NCBI GenBank assembly: GCA_023229685.1
Contig: JALNYT010000003.1
Coordinates: 319,617-383,616, forward strand
Length of the DNA: 64,000 bases
Source: Sulfuritalea sp.
GTDB taxonomy: Bacteria > Pseudomonadota > Gammaproteobacteria > Burkholderiales > Rhodocyclaceae
Reading direction: 5' to 3'
The position numbers were made by a program, and so were the translations under genes. Below the pieces are notes generated by a model. The model saw only the letters and a program-made list of their open reading frames with translations. It searched no databases and was not told where the DNA came from. This document shows, piece by piece, positions 18,528-29,664 of this stretch (position 1 is the first letter of the stretch; every line of letters begins with the position of its first letter).

Positions 18528-18920
18528 TTATTTAGCCTTTACTGCCAATACCGGGCAGGGAACCGAAAGCAGAATTTCCTGGGCCACGCTGCCCAGAAAA
18601 AGCTTTCCTACCGGTGTGCGTTTGCGCAGGCCGATGATGAGCAGAGAGACCTGCAGCGAATCGACCATTTCTTCAATTTCCTCGATGGCACTCTTGCCGC
18701 GAACAAACTGCTTGAATGTTGCGTCGATCCCGGATTCTGACAGCAATTTTTCGACGCGCTCAACATCGCGAGTGTCGGCCATCGATGGATCGTCCTTGCT
18801 GCCACCCGGGCTGGCGTTGACCACCACCAGGCGTTCCTTGCGCCGACCCGCGATTTCTATGCCTTTGTCCAGAGCGGCCTGCCCTTCCGGGCGGGGCACA
18901 TAGGCTACAAGTATGGTCAT
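18528..18920 (-). CDS. Universal stress protein (UspA family)
   Basis: A 130-aa single-domain Usp. It starts MTILVAYVPRPEGQAALDKG and ends with the nucleotide-site-like segment LIIGLRKRTPVGKLFLGSVA followed by VPCPVLAVK. The start at 18920 is preceded by GGGAGAG. Just upstream are two short palindromes (ATTTGTGACAAAT at 18934-18946 and GCAATATTGC at 18987-18996) that could be regulatory, though I cannot assign them. It stands alone as a monocistronic gene. Confidence 0.92.
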   Translation of the reverse strand: MTILVAYVPRPEGQAALDKGIEIAGRRKERLVVVNASPGGSKDDPSMADTRDVERVEKLLSESGIDATFKQFVRGKSAIEEIEEMVDSLQVSLLIIGLRKRTPVGKLFLGSVAQEILLSVPCPVLAVKAK

Positions 18921-19135
18921 GGCTACTCTCCCTATTTGTGACAAATGAGCTAGGTACTCGGAGAACCTACATCCCGAATATGTCTAGCAATATTGCATCG
19001 GGCCAATTTTAACCTGCTTGTTGAACGAACCCGAGCCGCGCCCTCATGGCCGTTTCGCGTCGATCGGCCAGCGACGGCCATTGCCGACCCGATCCGTGCT
19101 CGCGAACCAGCCAGTGGCGCAAAAGCTTCACGGTA

Positions 19136-19414
19136 TCAGTCTTTCTCAGCCTCGTAGCTCGACGGACTGACACCGGCATGGGCCAGAAACTCCCGTACCA
19201 GCTTGATGGTCTGCTTGTCGCAGACGTTGCTGTGGTGAGGGTGGTGAAAGAAGCCTTCCACCCGGTTCAGTACAACGCGGAAACGGGCGCCATGAGCGGG
19301 TTCGACGGCGGCCCCGAGGTGGTGCAAAAGCGACTCGACCTCCCGCCAGTGGATGTTGCTGCCGGGAGGGTCCTGAAAGATCGCGCGCAGCAGGTTCAGA
19401 TGTTTATGGCTCAT
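19136..19414 (-). CDS. HicA-like small protein without a HicB partner
   Basis: A 92-aa protein beginning MSHKHLNLLRAIFQDPPGSN. The sequence (EVESLLHHLGAAVEPAHGAR, then VLNRVEGFFHHPHH and CDKQTIKLVREFLAHAGV) resembles HicA/YcfA-like mRNA-interferase relatives, in which a His in a short loop is catalytic. No HicB antitoxin gene is adjacent, so if the homology is right it is an orphan or a domesticated member. The start at 19414 is chosen over an upstream ATG that would add an atypical N-terminus. Confidence 0.7.
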   Translation of the reverse strand: MSHKHLNLLRAIFQDPPGSNIHWREVESLLHHLGAAVEPAHGARFRVVLNRVEGFFHHPHHSNVCDKQTIKLVREFLAHAGVSPSSYEAEKD

Positions 19415-19629
19415 GGTGATCCTTGCCGTTGATCCCCTCGCTGACGAAACGGCGGAAATCTCTTTCCATTCGCCCATCGTGCCGTGAAGCAAATGGAATA
19501 GCAATCTCGGCCGCCTGGTTTTGGCCGAACCCGACCTCTTATCGTGCCTTATTCTGCACAATGGCCTGGGGTTCAAACAAAAGTTTAAACTTTGTGCCCA
19601 GTTTCGGGATTTGACAGCGGAGAAAACCA

Positions 19630-20064
19630 ATGGCGGACAAGGAATACCAAATCGACAGCCTGACCGCGGTCATCGGCGAGTTGGCGAAACAGATGCAGCA
19701 GAAATATGGCGATGAAGCCCTGGCTGTGTTCACGCCCATCCTTCAGGAATATGGCCGCCATGCCGGGAAACGCATGACGAAAAAGATGGCGGACAGGGAT
19801 TTCCCTGATCGCGTTGCCGGCTGGCTGGAGCCGCTCATCAGTGGCGGGCTGAGCGAGGTCGTCGAGCGCAATCCGACGCATGTAACGATCCGGGGCACGG
19901 CCTGCCCGCTCAATCTCGAAGGCACCAACCGCGCTCTCTGCGACGCCTGCATGGCCATCGATCAAGGCCTGGTCTCCGCATTGGCGGAAAGCGAAATCAC
20001 CCTCACGATCGAGCAGTCGATGGCGCGCGGCGATAAGTCCTGCGTCGTCCACTTCTCGGTCTGA
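19630..20064 (+). CDS. ATC-hydrolase-like (L-2-amino-thiazoline-4-carboxylate hydrolase family) protein
   Basis: A 144-aa soluble protein with no signal peptide. The C-terminal half carries CPLNLEGTNRALCDACMAID and TIEQSMARGDKSCVVHF, the Cys-rich and substrate-pocket pattern of proteins annotated as ATC hydrolase-like. The true substrate is unknown. GGAG lies 9 bp upstream of the ATG. It is flanked by unrelated genes. The family assignment rests on motif memory only. Confidence 0.65.
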   Translation: MADKEYQIDSLTAVIGELAKQMQQKYGDEALAVFTPILQEYGRHAGKRMTKKMADRDFPDRVAGWLEPLISGGLSEVVERNPTHVTIRGTACPLNLEGTNRALCDACMAIDQGLVSALAESEITLTIEQSMARGDKSCVVHFSV

Positions 20065-20175
20065 TCCTGCCGGGCCTAATCTAATCCGGACCGACGGTTT
20101 CGCCGTCTATTTTCCGGCGCACCCTGAGGTCCCCGCCCGACCCGGTAAGCCTGGCGGACCCTCTGGCGGACCCTG

Positions 20176-20337
20176 TTAGCGCCGATCCTCGTAACGCCAG
20201 TTGCGCGAATGGTCGCCACGATTGTGGTGATTGCCCCAGCGCTCGTAACCTCCGTCCCGGTAGCCGTAATCCAATGGCACGACCATGCAGCCGCCGAGCA
20301 GAGCGGTGATGAATATCACAGTGATGATGCGAGTCAT
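20176..20337 (-). CDS. Small lipoprotein of unknown function
   Basis: A 53-aa protein with a lipoprotein signal: MTRIITVIFITALLGGC, lipobox LGGC. The mature peptide is short, hydrophilic and rich in Gly, Tyr, Arg and His (YGYRDGGYERWGNHHNRGDH). Similar small basic lipoproteins occur near RcnB-like genes, and one lies nearby at 22742. The start is the ATG at 20337. Confidence 0.7.
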   Translation of the reverse strand: MTRIITVIFITALLGGCMVVPLDYGYRDGGYERWGNHHNRGDHSRNWRYEDRR

Positions 20338-20452
20338 GGCAGTCCTTTTTTTTAGGTCAGTGGTCATTCGACTCTTTAGACCGCGCTTCGTCACGTGAGA
20401 ATTTGTAAGACTTTGTATTGCCAATCATGGCTGAGCGCGAAGAGCACCATGC

Positions 20453-20690
20453 GCGCGGAGGGTATCGGCTCAAAGGACTAGCGTGCGTATTGGCCGTTGC
20501 TCCAGCGGCGCAAGGCGCACTGCGAGTGCGCCGCCTCGCGGTCACCATTGGGTTCAGGCAGGTAACGACTATGTTTTGGTCGCTATTGCCACGGGTCTAA
20601 TCCTGCAGCTATTGCTGAATCACTGGCGCCCGGCAAGCGGCGCCCCGCCAGCGCCGACTTTGAGGCGATGCAATCGCTGCGGAGACGAAA
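20453..20690 (+). pseudogene. Collapsed duplicate of the rcnB-like gene
   Basis: Two blocks match the rcnB-like locus but are joined directly. About 20453-20527 matches its upstream region (about 22623-22697), and about 20525-20639 matches its 3' end (about 23057-23171; roughly seven mismatches by eye over ~118 bp). The ~360 bp between them, including the signal peptide and most of the coding sequence, is missing. A further ~33 bp is missing after AAGCGGCG. The old stop TGA is TGG here. No start codon with a ribosome binding site remains for the conserved tail (HHWVQAGNDYVLVAIATG). Confidence 0.8.
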
Positions 20691-20744
20691 CGCAACCCGA
20701 CCGCTTATTGTGCGCCAGCACTTCGGGAAGAGCCGTGCCCTGCG

Positions 20745-22334
20745 TTAACGCCAGTCGACCGCACCGAAGCGATCCTTGCCGATGTAGCTGTAGAAAATTC
20801 CCAGCGTCGCTCTCTCCTGCGTGCCATTCCCCAGAAAAGAGTAGGTTGCATCGCGACGGTTCCACAGGTACTTGAAGGCGATGGCGTGCTGCTTGTGCAC
20901 GCGCACCGTGAGTGATATATCGGCGCGGGCGATGTTGTCGTGCCCACCGGTGTTGCCGGCGCCAACCCCCTTCACGAAATACTCGCGGGCCGTCACGTCG
21001 AGCGCCGCCCTCTCACCGAGAATGAGACGCAACGCCAGCAGTGCCTGCGGAGCCACACCATAGTGGTATTCGCCCTCGGTAGTACCGTGCAGGGTGCCGA
21101 CGGCAGCGTAACCTGCGCCGGCGAGAGCGGTGCCCTGCAATGCGATGTCTTGCGTCAGCCACCGCTGGGCTGTGGTGCCGAGCGACAGTGCGGTGCTGGA
21201 TATGCGGTAGGTCTGCGGTGAAATATAGTCGTAGCTGCCGTAGATGCCCCAGATGCCCCGAGTGTCTTTATTTTCGCCGTAGGGCTTTCCCACCAGCATT
21301 CCGCGCGTCTGGACGTTCTCGAACACGTTCGCGCTGGAGGCGGTGGTCTGGAAAGCAAAGTAGTCGAAAGGACGCGTGTATTCGTAGCCGGCCTTGCCCG
21401 GCAATCCGTACTCCATGGAGAAGTCCGCCAGCAGTTCATTGCGCTTGACCGCGGTCGACGAGCCCTGAATGTTGCGCGTGGTGCCGCTCGTGCCCAGTTG
21501 CAGGCGGCTGTGGTAGGCCGCGCCGCGGCTGGAGAAGATCGGATCGTACCGTTCACCGAAGGCGAGGCGGTTGAAGCCGGTCGACGGCGAGATGACCGCG
21601 GCAGCGACTTCACGCCAGAACTTGGGCGTGTCGCCGTTCTCGAGCACCAGGCTCGATATCCGGAACAGCGCCTCACCGAGGAAACTTCCGGCAATGCCGC
21701 TGGCAATCTGGTCGTTCTTGGACGGACGCGTTTTTTCGCCGGCGATCTCCCATGCCGCGCTGCCGGCAAAGGTATAGGCGGCCGACTCCCAGTAGCTGAG
21801 GCCCGCCGACCGCGCAAAGCCGTGGTACATCGAGCCCTGGTAAGGGTGCGCGAACTGGTTCACCTTGTAAGGGTCGTTGTCGGTCACCCAGCTGCTGCGC
21901 AGATTGTCCCGGATCGACGACAGGCTGACGTCATAGTCGGTGCCGCCGCCATACTGCTTGTTGACGCGATTCACCAGAAAGTCGAAGCCGAGGATCTCCA
22001 GGGCCGGGATCGAGTAACTTTTGTTTGAGCCGAACTCCGGAAGAGCTGCAAACCCCGGTTTTGCGGCGGCAGGGGTTCCCGCTTCGCTTGCCTGCGCCAG
22101 CATGGCGTTGGGGATGCGCAGCGAAGGACCTTTGCGCCACTGCAGATCCGGCGACCAGATCAGCTTTGGTATCTCGCGATCGCGCGCCGTCGCATTGTCT
22201 CCTGCTGCATACCCTGGCGGCACGCCAACAGCGGCTGACTCCGGGGTGGCCGCGGCAAGTACCGCCGTCGAGACCAGCCCGACAGCAGTGCTGAAGAGCA
22301 CCAATGCTACCGATCGACCAAAAAATCTTTTCAA
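20745..22334 (-). CDS. DUF3943 outer-membrane beta-barrel-like protein
   Basis: A 529-aa exported protein. The signal peptide is MKRFFGRSVALVLFSTAVGL with cleavage after VLAAA. The mature protein has many alternating amphipathic strands, ends in a short C-terminal strand (GAVDWR), and contains the DUF3943-like core (SYWESAAYTFAGSAAWEIAG, KNDQIASGIAGSFLGEALFR). The start codon is TTG at 22334, preceded by AGGGGG; there is no ATG at the signal peptide. Function is unknown; DUF3943 proteins are thought to be surface barrels. Confidence 0.8.
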   Translation of the reverse strand: MKRFFGRSVALVLFSTAVGLVSTAVLAAATPESAAVGVPPGYAAGDNATARDREIPKLIWSPDLQWRKGPSLRIPNAMLAQASEAGTPAAAKPGFAALPEFGSNKSYSIPALEILGFDFLVNRVNKQYGGGTDYDVSLSSIRDNLRSSWVTDNDPYKVNQFAHPYQGSMYHGFARSAGLSYWESAAYTFAGSAAWEIAGEKTRPSKNDQIASGIAGSFLGEALFRISSLVLENGDTPKFWREVAAAVISPSTGFNRLAFGERYDPIFSSRGAAYHSRLQLGTSGTTRNIQGSSTAVKRNELLADFSMEYGLPGKAGYEYTRPFDYFAFQTTASSANVFENVQTRGMLVGKPYGENKDTRGIWGIYGSYDYISPQTYRISSTALSLGTTAQRWLTQDIALQGTALAGAGYAAVGTLHGTTEGEYHYGVAPQALLALRLILGERAALDVTAREYFVKGVGAGNTGGHDNIARADISLTVRVHKQHAIAFKYLWNRRDATYSFLGNGTQERATLGIFYSYIGKDRFGAVDWR

Positions 22335-22741
22335 CGGTAACCCCCTTCGAACCCCAGGCGCTTGCCCCGCCCCGGTTGCTCCGGGGCGTTGTTAACCGCA
22401 CGGCAGGCCAAGCAGCGTCGGCAGCCACATGCTAGGCGGAGTTTCTTGCGCCTTATGTACGCCAGCGTACATAACATGGCGAGCGAAAGACGGACTGGCA
22501 AGCATCCAGGCCGATATCCGTTATTGGCCCATCCGGCGATTTCGGAAAAACAGACGCTAACGATCGGGTCTTCTCGTTTCCGGCCGGAAGACTCCGGCCA
22601 CAGGGCTCCCTATGTAGGCCAGCGCACAGAGGGTATCGATTCAGAGGACTAGCGTGCGTATTGGCCGTTGCTGCAGCGGCGCAAGGCGCACTGCGGGTCC
22701 GCGAGTCACTTTTCGCACTTACCAACTGAATGGAGCCCCAC
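22335..22741. other. Gene-free stretch between divergent genes
   Basis: About 400 bp hold the promoters of the DUF3943 gene (minus) and the rcnB-like gene (plus). I see short inverted sequence GTACGCCAGCGTAC near 22456-22469 and the 22623-22697 block that is repeated at 20453-20527. No gene or known motif is recognised. Confidence 0.6.
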
Positions 22742-23158
22742 ATGAAAAGCAAAGCAGTTGTTTCCGCCATCCTGATGATCGCAATGACCTCGGCAGGCTT
22801 TGCCTCTGCCCAGGGTTATGGCGATCGCGGTGATCGCGGTCGTAATGAACAGGCGCAACGCGATCAGCGGGATCATCGCGGCCACGATGGGCGTCAAGCG
22901 AATCGCCGTGACGACCGGGATCGGCGAAACGACAACTATGAGCGGCGGGACGAACGTGGTGGCGGCCCGAATCATGATTGGCGCAGGGGCGGGCGTCTGC
23001 CTGCCGAATATCGCCACAACATGTACGTAGTCGACGACTGGCGTGGCCACCGGCTGAGTGCGCCGCCTCGCGGTTACCATTGGGTTCAGGCAGGTAACGA
23101 CTATGTTTTGGTCGCCATTGCCACGGGTGTAATCCTGCAGCTAATGTTGAATCACTGA
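22742..23158 (+). CDS. RcnB-family periplasmic protein
   Basis: A 138-aa exported protein. The signal peptide (MKSKAVVSAILMIAMTSAGF) is followed by a long, very hydrophilic Arg/Asp/His-rich segment (RGHDGRQANRRDDRDRRNDN) and the compact C-terminal RcnB domain (LPAEYRHNMYVVDDWRGHRL, then PPRGYHWVQAGNDYVLVAIA). RcnB in E. coli modulates Ni/Co homeostasis; here the metal role is not established. GGAG precedes the ATG. Its 5' flank and 3' end are duplicated at 20453-20690. Confidence 0.87.
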   Translation: MKSKAVVSAILMIAMTSAGFASAQGYGDRGDRGRNEQAQRDQRDHRGHDGRQANRRDDRDRRNDNYERRDERGGGPNHDWRRGGRLPAEYRHNMYVVDDWRGHRLSAPPRGYHWVQAGNDYVLVAIATGVILQLMLNH

Positions 23159-23945
<787 letters not shown>

Positions 23946-24076
23946 AAAGCCGTGGGCGGACTTCGGTTCGAGGTTCGCCCGGCCGCGGCGGCTGCATAGC
24001 GGCCGCTTCGAATCAGTGTGCGGGTTGTTCCAGCGAGTTGGCCAGTTTCAAGTTTGCTGCAGCGAATGTTGTCGGA

Positions 24077-24835
24077 TCAAGCGCTCATTCCTCCATCCGC
24101 CATGAGCATGGAGCCGGTCGTAAAGCTGCTTTGATCGGAGGCGAGAAAAAGCACGGACCGCGCAATTTCATCTGGCCGGCCGTGGCGCCCGAGAGGAATC
24201 AGTTCATTGAAAAACTCGGTGCCGTCCCTGCCGATGATGTTCTGCAGATCCTTCTCGACCGCGAACTGAAAGCCGTTATCGATGGGGCCAGGATGAATCG
24301 TATTCACGCGAATGCGGCGCGGAGCGAGTTCTTTTGACAGGCATCGCATCAACCCGACCTGGGCGTGCTTTGCGGTGATGTAGGCGTAGACACCGGGATC
24401 TCCGCGGGTGGCGGCCACGCTTGAGTTTATGACGATGCTGCCGCCGTCATTCATCTGGGGGACGGCGTACTTGCACAGGAGAAAGGCGCCCTTGACGTGT
24501 ACCGCATAGACGGCGTCGAACACGTCTTCGGGGTAGTCGGCGATCGGTCTCACGACGCCGAAGTTGCCGGCATTGCTGAACAACACGTCGATCCTGCCCC
24601 AGCGGGTTGTCGTTGCTTCGACGGCGTCGCGTACGCTCCTCGCGTCAGTGACATCGGCCACGACACAAGAGATGTTGTCGTTATCGAGATCGGCGGTCGC
24701 GCTGTTCAATTCCGCCTCTGCCAGATCGACGAGCATGACCTTGGCGCCTTGCGCCGCAAAGAGGCTCGCCGTCGCGCGGCCTATGCTGCCGGCGCCGCCT
24801 GTTACCACACAGATCTTGCCTTCGAGTTGCCTCAA
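24077..24835 (-). CDS. SDR-family oxidoreductase
   Basis: A 252-aa classical short-chain dehydrogenase. The NAD(P)-binding motif is VTGGAGSIGRATA, with NAG (FSNAGNFGVV), the active-site Ser in INSSVAATRG and Tyr/Lys in YAYITAK. It is the last gene of a minus-strand unit with a Liv-type ABC transporter (16 bp after livF). Context with an aldehyde dehydrogenase and a coniferyl-alcohol-dehydrogenase-like SDR suggests oxidation of an aromatic or side-chain alcohol. The exact substrate is unknown. Confidence 0.87.
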   Translation of the reverse strand: MRQLEGKICVVTGGAGSIGRATASLFAAQGAKVMLVDLAEAELNSATADLDNDNISCVVADVTDARSVRDAVEATTTRWGRIDVLFSNAGNFGVVRPIADYPEDVFDAVYAVHVKGAFLLCKYAVPQMNDGGSIVINSSVAATRGDPGVYAYITAKHAQVGLMRCLSKELAPRRIRVNTIHPGPIDNGFQFAVEKDLQNIIGRDGTEFFNELIPLGRHGRPDEIARSVLFLASDQSSFTTGSMLMADGGMSA

Positions 24836-24852
24836 GATGCCTTACCCCCCAC

Positions 24853-25583
24853 TCATGATTTTGCGAGATCGAAGTCGCCGGCCAGGTAGGCTTCATGCAG
24901 AACACTCGGGTTGGCTTTGACTTCGGCCGGCAAGCCCTGAAAATGCACTCGGCCGCGATTGACTACGTAGACATAGTCGGCGAGGCGAAGCGCGACATGC
25001 GTGAACTGTTCGATCAGCAGGATTCCACAGCCTTTATTCGCCAACGCTTCGAGCACGTTCATCAGGCGTTTGACGATCAGTGGCGCCAGGCCCAAGGACA
25101 GTTCGTCGGCCAGGATGAATTTTGGCCTGGCCATCAGCGCGTGGGCGACAGCGACCATTTGCTGCTGGCCGCCTGAGAGAGTACCCGCCAGCCGTTTTCG
25201 CAAGTCCAGGAGTTCCGGAAATATCGCGTAGGCTTGGTTCATTTCCGCCACGAGATCTGCTTGTCCCAGGTAGAAGCCTGCCACTCTCAGATTTTCTTCG
25301 ACGGTAAGGTCCGTCAGCACTTGATGTCCTTCGAGAATCGCGGCGATTCCGCTGCGACGAATGGTTTCCGGAGGCAGATTCACCAGATTCTGTCCATCAA
25401 GGCGGATAGTCCCCGACGCGATCGGCAAGACCCCGGCCATGGCCAGCACCAGGCTGCTCTTGCCTGCGCCGTTCGGACCCAGCAGCGCAATCGTTTTCCC
25501 TGCTTCAATGCGCAGCGACAGGTTCCTCAAGACCGGCTTGTGACCTCGGACGACATTCAAATTGTCGATTTCCAGAATAGCGC

Positions 25584-25587
<4 letters not shown>
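24853..25587 (-). CDS. Liv-type ABC transporter ATP-binding protein (LivF-like)
   Basis: A 244-aa ATPase of a branched-chain-amino-acid-type importer. Walker A is LLGPNGAGKSSLV, the signature LSGGQQQMVAVAHALMARPK, and Walker B FILADEL (with an unusual Ala, ADE rather than DEP). It overlaps the livG stop by 4 bp. The cluster context points to an aromatic substrate rather than amino acids. Confidence 0.92.
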
Positions 25588-26299
<712 letters not shown>

Positions 26300-26303
<4 letters not shown>

Positions 26304-27337
26304 CGCCCGACCCGCCGCTTGGTCAGTTGCTTCAGGCCCTCGAGGATCTGTCCGGCGATGCCGGTTGGTGCCGTTATCAGTGCATGCAACAGTCCGGCTC
26401 CGAAAATGACATACGCCAAATGGCCATTGACGCCGATATCGTTCAGCAAGGCCGGTGCCGCGCGAAACAACAGTCCCGTGAGGACTAGCCCCAGCCAGTT
26501 ATAGGCGCCGCCGACGACAGTCAGCGCGAACAGCAGGATGGATTCGCTGGCCGGGAAAGTCGTGGCATCGAGTACGCCAAGGGTGGCGGCCAGGAGAGCG
26601 CCCGCGATGCCGGCGATGAATCCGGCCAGCGCGAATCCCCATGCCTTGTAGAACGCCACATTGACGCCGGAGGCCATGGCGCAGGCCTCGCTCTTGCGGA
26701 TCAGCGCCCAGGCGCGTCCGGGGCGGGTCCGGCGGTTGAGCTCGACGAACAGAACGCAGAGAACGGCAACCACGCAGACATAGCGGAGCATGGCTTCGTC
26801 GGATTCGCCCAGGACCGGACGCGGCATGAAGATGCTGGTGACTGCGATGCCCAGCACACCCTCACCGCCATTGGGAAACTGCGTGCCGGTAACGAGAATC
26901 TGGAAGCCGGCGGCGCCCATCAGCGTGATCAGCGCCAGGAAGAGACCGCGCATACGCAGCGCCGGCAGGCCGATCAACATGCCAACGACGCCCGAGATCA
27001 TTGCCCCGGTCAGCATGTTGACTTCGAATGGCAGGCCCGTCGCGTGCCACATCCTTAGCGTGACCCAGCCGCCGACACCGACCAGGGCGACCTGTGCGAG
27101 GGAAACCAGGCCCAGTCGGGCATAGAGAACGGCGATGCCGGTTGCGGCGATGGTGAAAATCACCGACGAGATGAAGACCCGCAGATATAGCGCATCGAGC
27201 AGCGGGGGAACGATCAGGATCAGTGCGGCCACGGAGAGTAGCAAGGCCAGCGTCGGCCGCGTGACGGGGAAGGTCGCGAACGATTTTCGGGGCAAGGCAG
27301 TGCTCTCGGACGTCACTGCGATTTTTTCTTCAGTCAT
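26300..27337 (-). CDS. Liv-type ABC transporter permease (LivM-like)
   Basis: A 345-aa integral membrane permease with about ten hydrophobic segments, opening after a polar N-terminus (MTEEKIAVTSESTALPRKSF). It carries the LivM family pattern, for example YARLGLVSLAQVALVGVGGW and the EAA-like loop region GVNVAFYKAWGFALAGFIAG. Overlaps livH by 8 bp and livG by 4 bp. Confidence 0.92.
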
Positions 27338-28196
27338 GGCCCGAGAAAGTCAGTTTTCTGTTGCGTTGCAGCCAGAGCAGCAAGATTGCCGCCACGACAA
27401 AAGGGGCGATGCTGCGATAGGGCGCAATCGGCTTGATCAGCGTTGACATCGACTCGACGACGCCGATGATCAGCCCGCCGGCCAGCGTCATGGGCAGGGA
27501 CTCCAGCCGGCCGACGATGGCTGCGGCAATCGCCGGGATGACCAGGAACGTCAGCGCCCCCGGGTTGGGCCGCACCAGATCGCCGAACATCAGTCCGGTG
27601 AATCCGGCAAGGAAGCCGCTAATCAGCCAGGCGTAAGTCTCGATCCGGATGACCGGAACGCCTAGCACGGAAGAGAGTTCGCGCTTGTTGGCAAGCGCCT
27701 GCATCAACAGGCCGATACGGGTGTGCTTGAGAAAGACGGCGATGCCGAAGGTCGTCGCCAGCGTGGCGACCAGGACCAAAGCCCGCGTACCGGTGATGTG
27801 CACATCAAGGAGTTCAAAACCCATGGTGTCGGTAAACAAGTAGAGGCGCCTCGGCGCCTCTACCCAGAAATAGTTGGCAGTGCCCAGAATCATCAAGGCG
27901 AAACCCAGCGTCGCGACGGCCTTCACCACCGGTTCGCGATAAGAAAGATAGGGCGCCACCAAGCGCCCGTAAGCGACGGATAACAGGGTGGCGACGAGCA
28001 GCGCCGCCACCCACGCAACGGGTTCGGGATATTGCATCTGCTCGAGTTGCCAGGCGAGCATGGCCCCCAGCGCCCCGATAGCGCCATAGGCGATATTGAG
28101 GACGCCGGTGGAGCGGTAGAGCACCACCAGCCCTACGCCGGAGAGCGCGTAGATCGCCCCCAGGGCCAGCCCCGCAACTAGAAAGACTCCGTACAC
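27330..28196 (-). CDS. Liv-type ABC transporter permease (LivH-like)
   Basis: A 288-aa integral membrane permease. It begins MYGVFLVAGLALGAIYALSG and has the LivH pattern GVGLVVLYRSTGVLNIAYGA and ALANKRELSSVLGVPVIRIE. It follows the binding-protein gene by 33 bp and overlaps livM. No separate promoter is evident. Confidence 0.92.
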   Translation of the reverse strand: MYGVFLVAGLALGAIYALSGVGLVVLYRSTGVLNIAYGAIGALGAMLAWQLEQMQYPEPVAWVAALLVATLLSVAYGRLVAPYLSYREPVVKAVATLGFALMILGTANYFWVEAPRRLYLFTDTMGFELLDVHITGTRALVLVATLATTFGIAVFLKHTRIGLLMQALANKRELSSVLGVPVIRIETYAWLISGFLAGFTGLMFGDLVRPNPGALTFLVIPAIAAAIVGRLESLPMTLAGGLIIGVVESMSTLIKPIAPYRSIAPFVVAAILLLWLQRNRKLTFSGHD

Positions 28197-28229
28197 GTCG
28201 ATATCCGCGCTTTACCCGCTTTTATAGGC

Positions 28230-29498
28230 TCAGCTACCCGTAAGTTTCTGAGCCTTTTCCATCGCCCGGATCTTGTCGTAGTACTTACCCGAGACGTCGA
28301 CGCAGCCGGTCTCGGACTTGAAGCCGGTCTTGGTGACGGTGAGCATCATCGAGGCATGGTTAGCCTGGTGGAAGTCTGCATCGCCGAAATACCACGGGCC
28401 GCAGAGCAGGTCGGTGCGATAGTTCTTCACGGCCTTCAACGCCTTGGTGACATTGGCACGGTCGATCTTCTTCGGGTCCATCTTCAGCAGGGCGTCGACG
28501 AAGATGTTGGCCGAAACGAAGCCCGCCTGGCTGAAGGTGTCACGCGGGTCGCTCTTGGCACCGTACTTGTCCATCACAGCCAGCCAGCGCTTGTTATCGG
28601 GGCCTGCGCCGTCCCACTTGGTCAGTTCGATGGCGACATGCACCTTGTCACCCCAATAGGCACCGATGGACTCGGGGATTCCCTGCTTGTAGAGCGGGGT
28701 CGGGGAAATCCACTTGTACTTGTCGCGCAGGTTCTGGTCCTGTCCGGCCTTCAGGAAGGCTTGGGCGAGACCGGCGGGCAGGCTGATGAGGAAGGTGTCG
28801 GCGCCCGAGGCGACGGCTTCGAGCAGGGCAGAATTCGCGTCGGGAGCACCCGGATTCATCAGCACCGAGACGCCGGACAGACCCTTCTCCTTCAGCCAGT
28901 CGTTGGTCAGGTTGCAGGACCAGACGCCGTTGCTCGGGATGTTGAGACCGATGCAGGCGACCTTCTTGCTTCCCAGCTTTTCCACCGCCCACTGGACCGC
29001 GGAGATATTGCTCGGAACCGGGCCCTGATTGGTCGAGGCGATATTCTTGGCCTCGAAGCATTCGCGCACGGCACAGGCGGAGGCCAGCACGGCGACGTTC
29101 TCCTGCTCGTAGAGCTTGGCGTTGACCGTCATCTCGACGAAGCTGCCATTGCCGACCAGGGCGACGACGCCGCGGTCCTTCACCAGCTTGGAAGCGACCT
29201 GTCCGGCAACCTCGGGCTTCCATTGGTCGTCCTCGATCAGGAACTGGATAGGCCGGCCGTTGATGCCGCCGTTGCTGTTAACGCAGTCGAAATAAGCCTT
29301 GGCTGCAAGAGCGCCGGCGCTGAAATCGTCCGGTCCGGTTTTGCCCACGACCGAACCGACGAGAATCGGCTGGCCGCTTGCCGCCTTGCCGTTGTTCAGT
29401 CCGCAGAGCTTGGCTTGCTGCGCAAAGGCTGCGCTTGACAGGGCGAAGGCAAGACATGCCAGCGCCAGTTGGATGAATCTATTTGTGTATGTCATCAT
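28230..29498 (-). CDS. Liv-type ABC transporter periplasmic substrate-binding protein
   Basis: A 422-aa exported binding protein. The signal peptide is MMTYTNRFIQLALACLAFAL with cleavage after AFAQ. The mature protein shows the type-I periplasmic-binding fold of LivK relatives (ILVGSVVGKTGPDDFSAGAL, LVKDRGVVALVGNGSFVEMT). The start at 29498 is supported by GGAGGA upstream; a longer frame without such a site was rejected. Substrate unknown; the neighbouring alcohol and aldehyde dehydrogenases suggest a lignin-derived or other aromatic compound. Confidence 0.9.
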   Translation of the reverse strand: MMTYTNRFIQLALACLAFALSSAAFAQQAKLCGLNNGKAASGQPILVGSVVGKTGPDDFSAGALAAKAYFDCVNSNGGINGRPIQFLIEDDQWKPEVAGQVASKLVKDRGVVALVGNGSFVEMTVNAKLYEQENVAVLASACAVRECFEAKNIASTNQGPVPSNISAVQWAVEKLGSKKVACIGLNIPSNGVWSCNLTNDWLKEKGLSGVSVLMNPGAPDANSALLEAVASGADTFLISLPAGLAQAFLKAGQDQNLRDKYKWISPTPLYKQGIPESIGAYWGDKVHVAIELTKWDGAGPDNKRWLAVMDKYGAKSDPRDTFSQAGFVSANIFVDALLKMDPKKIDRANVTKALKAVKNYRTDLLCGPWYFGDADFHQANHASMMLTVTKTGFKSETGCVDVSGKYYDKIRAMEKAQKLTGS

Positions 29499-29571
29499 TT
29501 TTTCTCCTCCAGGGTGAGTTAACGGCGCAAGCCCAAAACCAGGCAACTGCGCCGGGGTAGTGCGCTTGTTG

Positions 29572-29664
29572 TCAGAAACAGAATCCTGCGTCGATATGGC
29601 GACTTCCGGGCAGAACCGCGGCGATGCGACGGAAAGCAAATTCCTCGTGCTGTGCTCTTGTCAT
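29572..29664 (-). CDS. Predicted 30-residue peptide of unknown function
   Basis: A short reading frame starting MTRAQHEEFAFRRI and ending IDAGFCF, preceded by a very strong ribosome binding site (GAGGAGGAG, 6-8 bp before ATG). It sits between the SDR gene and the substrate-binding gene, in the same direction. It has no membrane segment or signal. It could be a leader peptide, a peptide substrate for modification, or a regulatory upstream frame. I do not recognise a family; the strength of the ribosome binding site is the main evidence. Confidence 0.5.
   Translation of the reverse strand: MTRAQHEEFAFRRIAAVLPGSRHIDAGFCF

Noticed and set aside
18934..18996. Two short palindromes upstream of the universal stress gene as FNR-type sites
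   Set aside because: They do not match TTGAT-N4-ATCAA; too short to assign.
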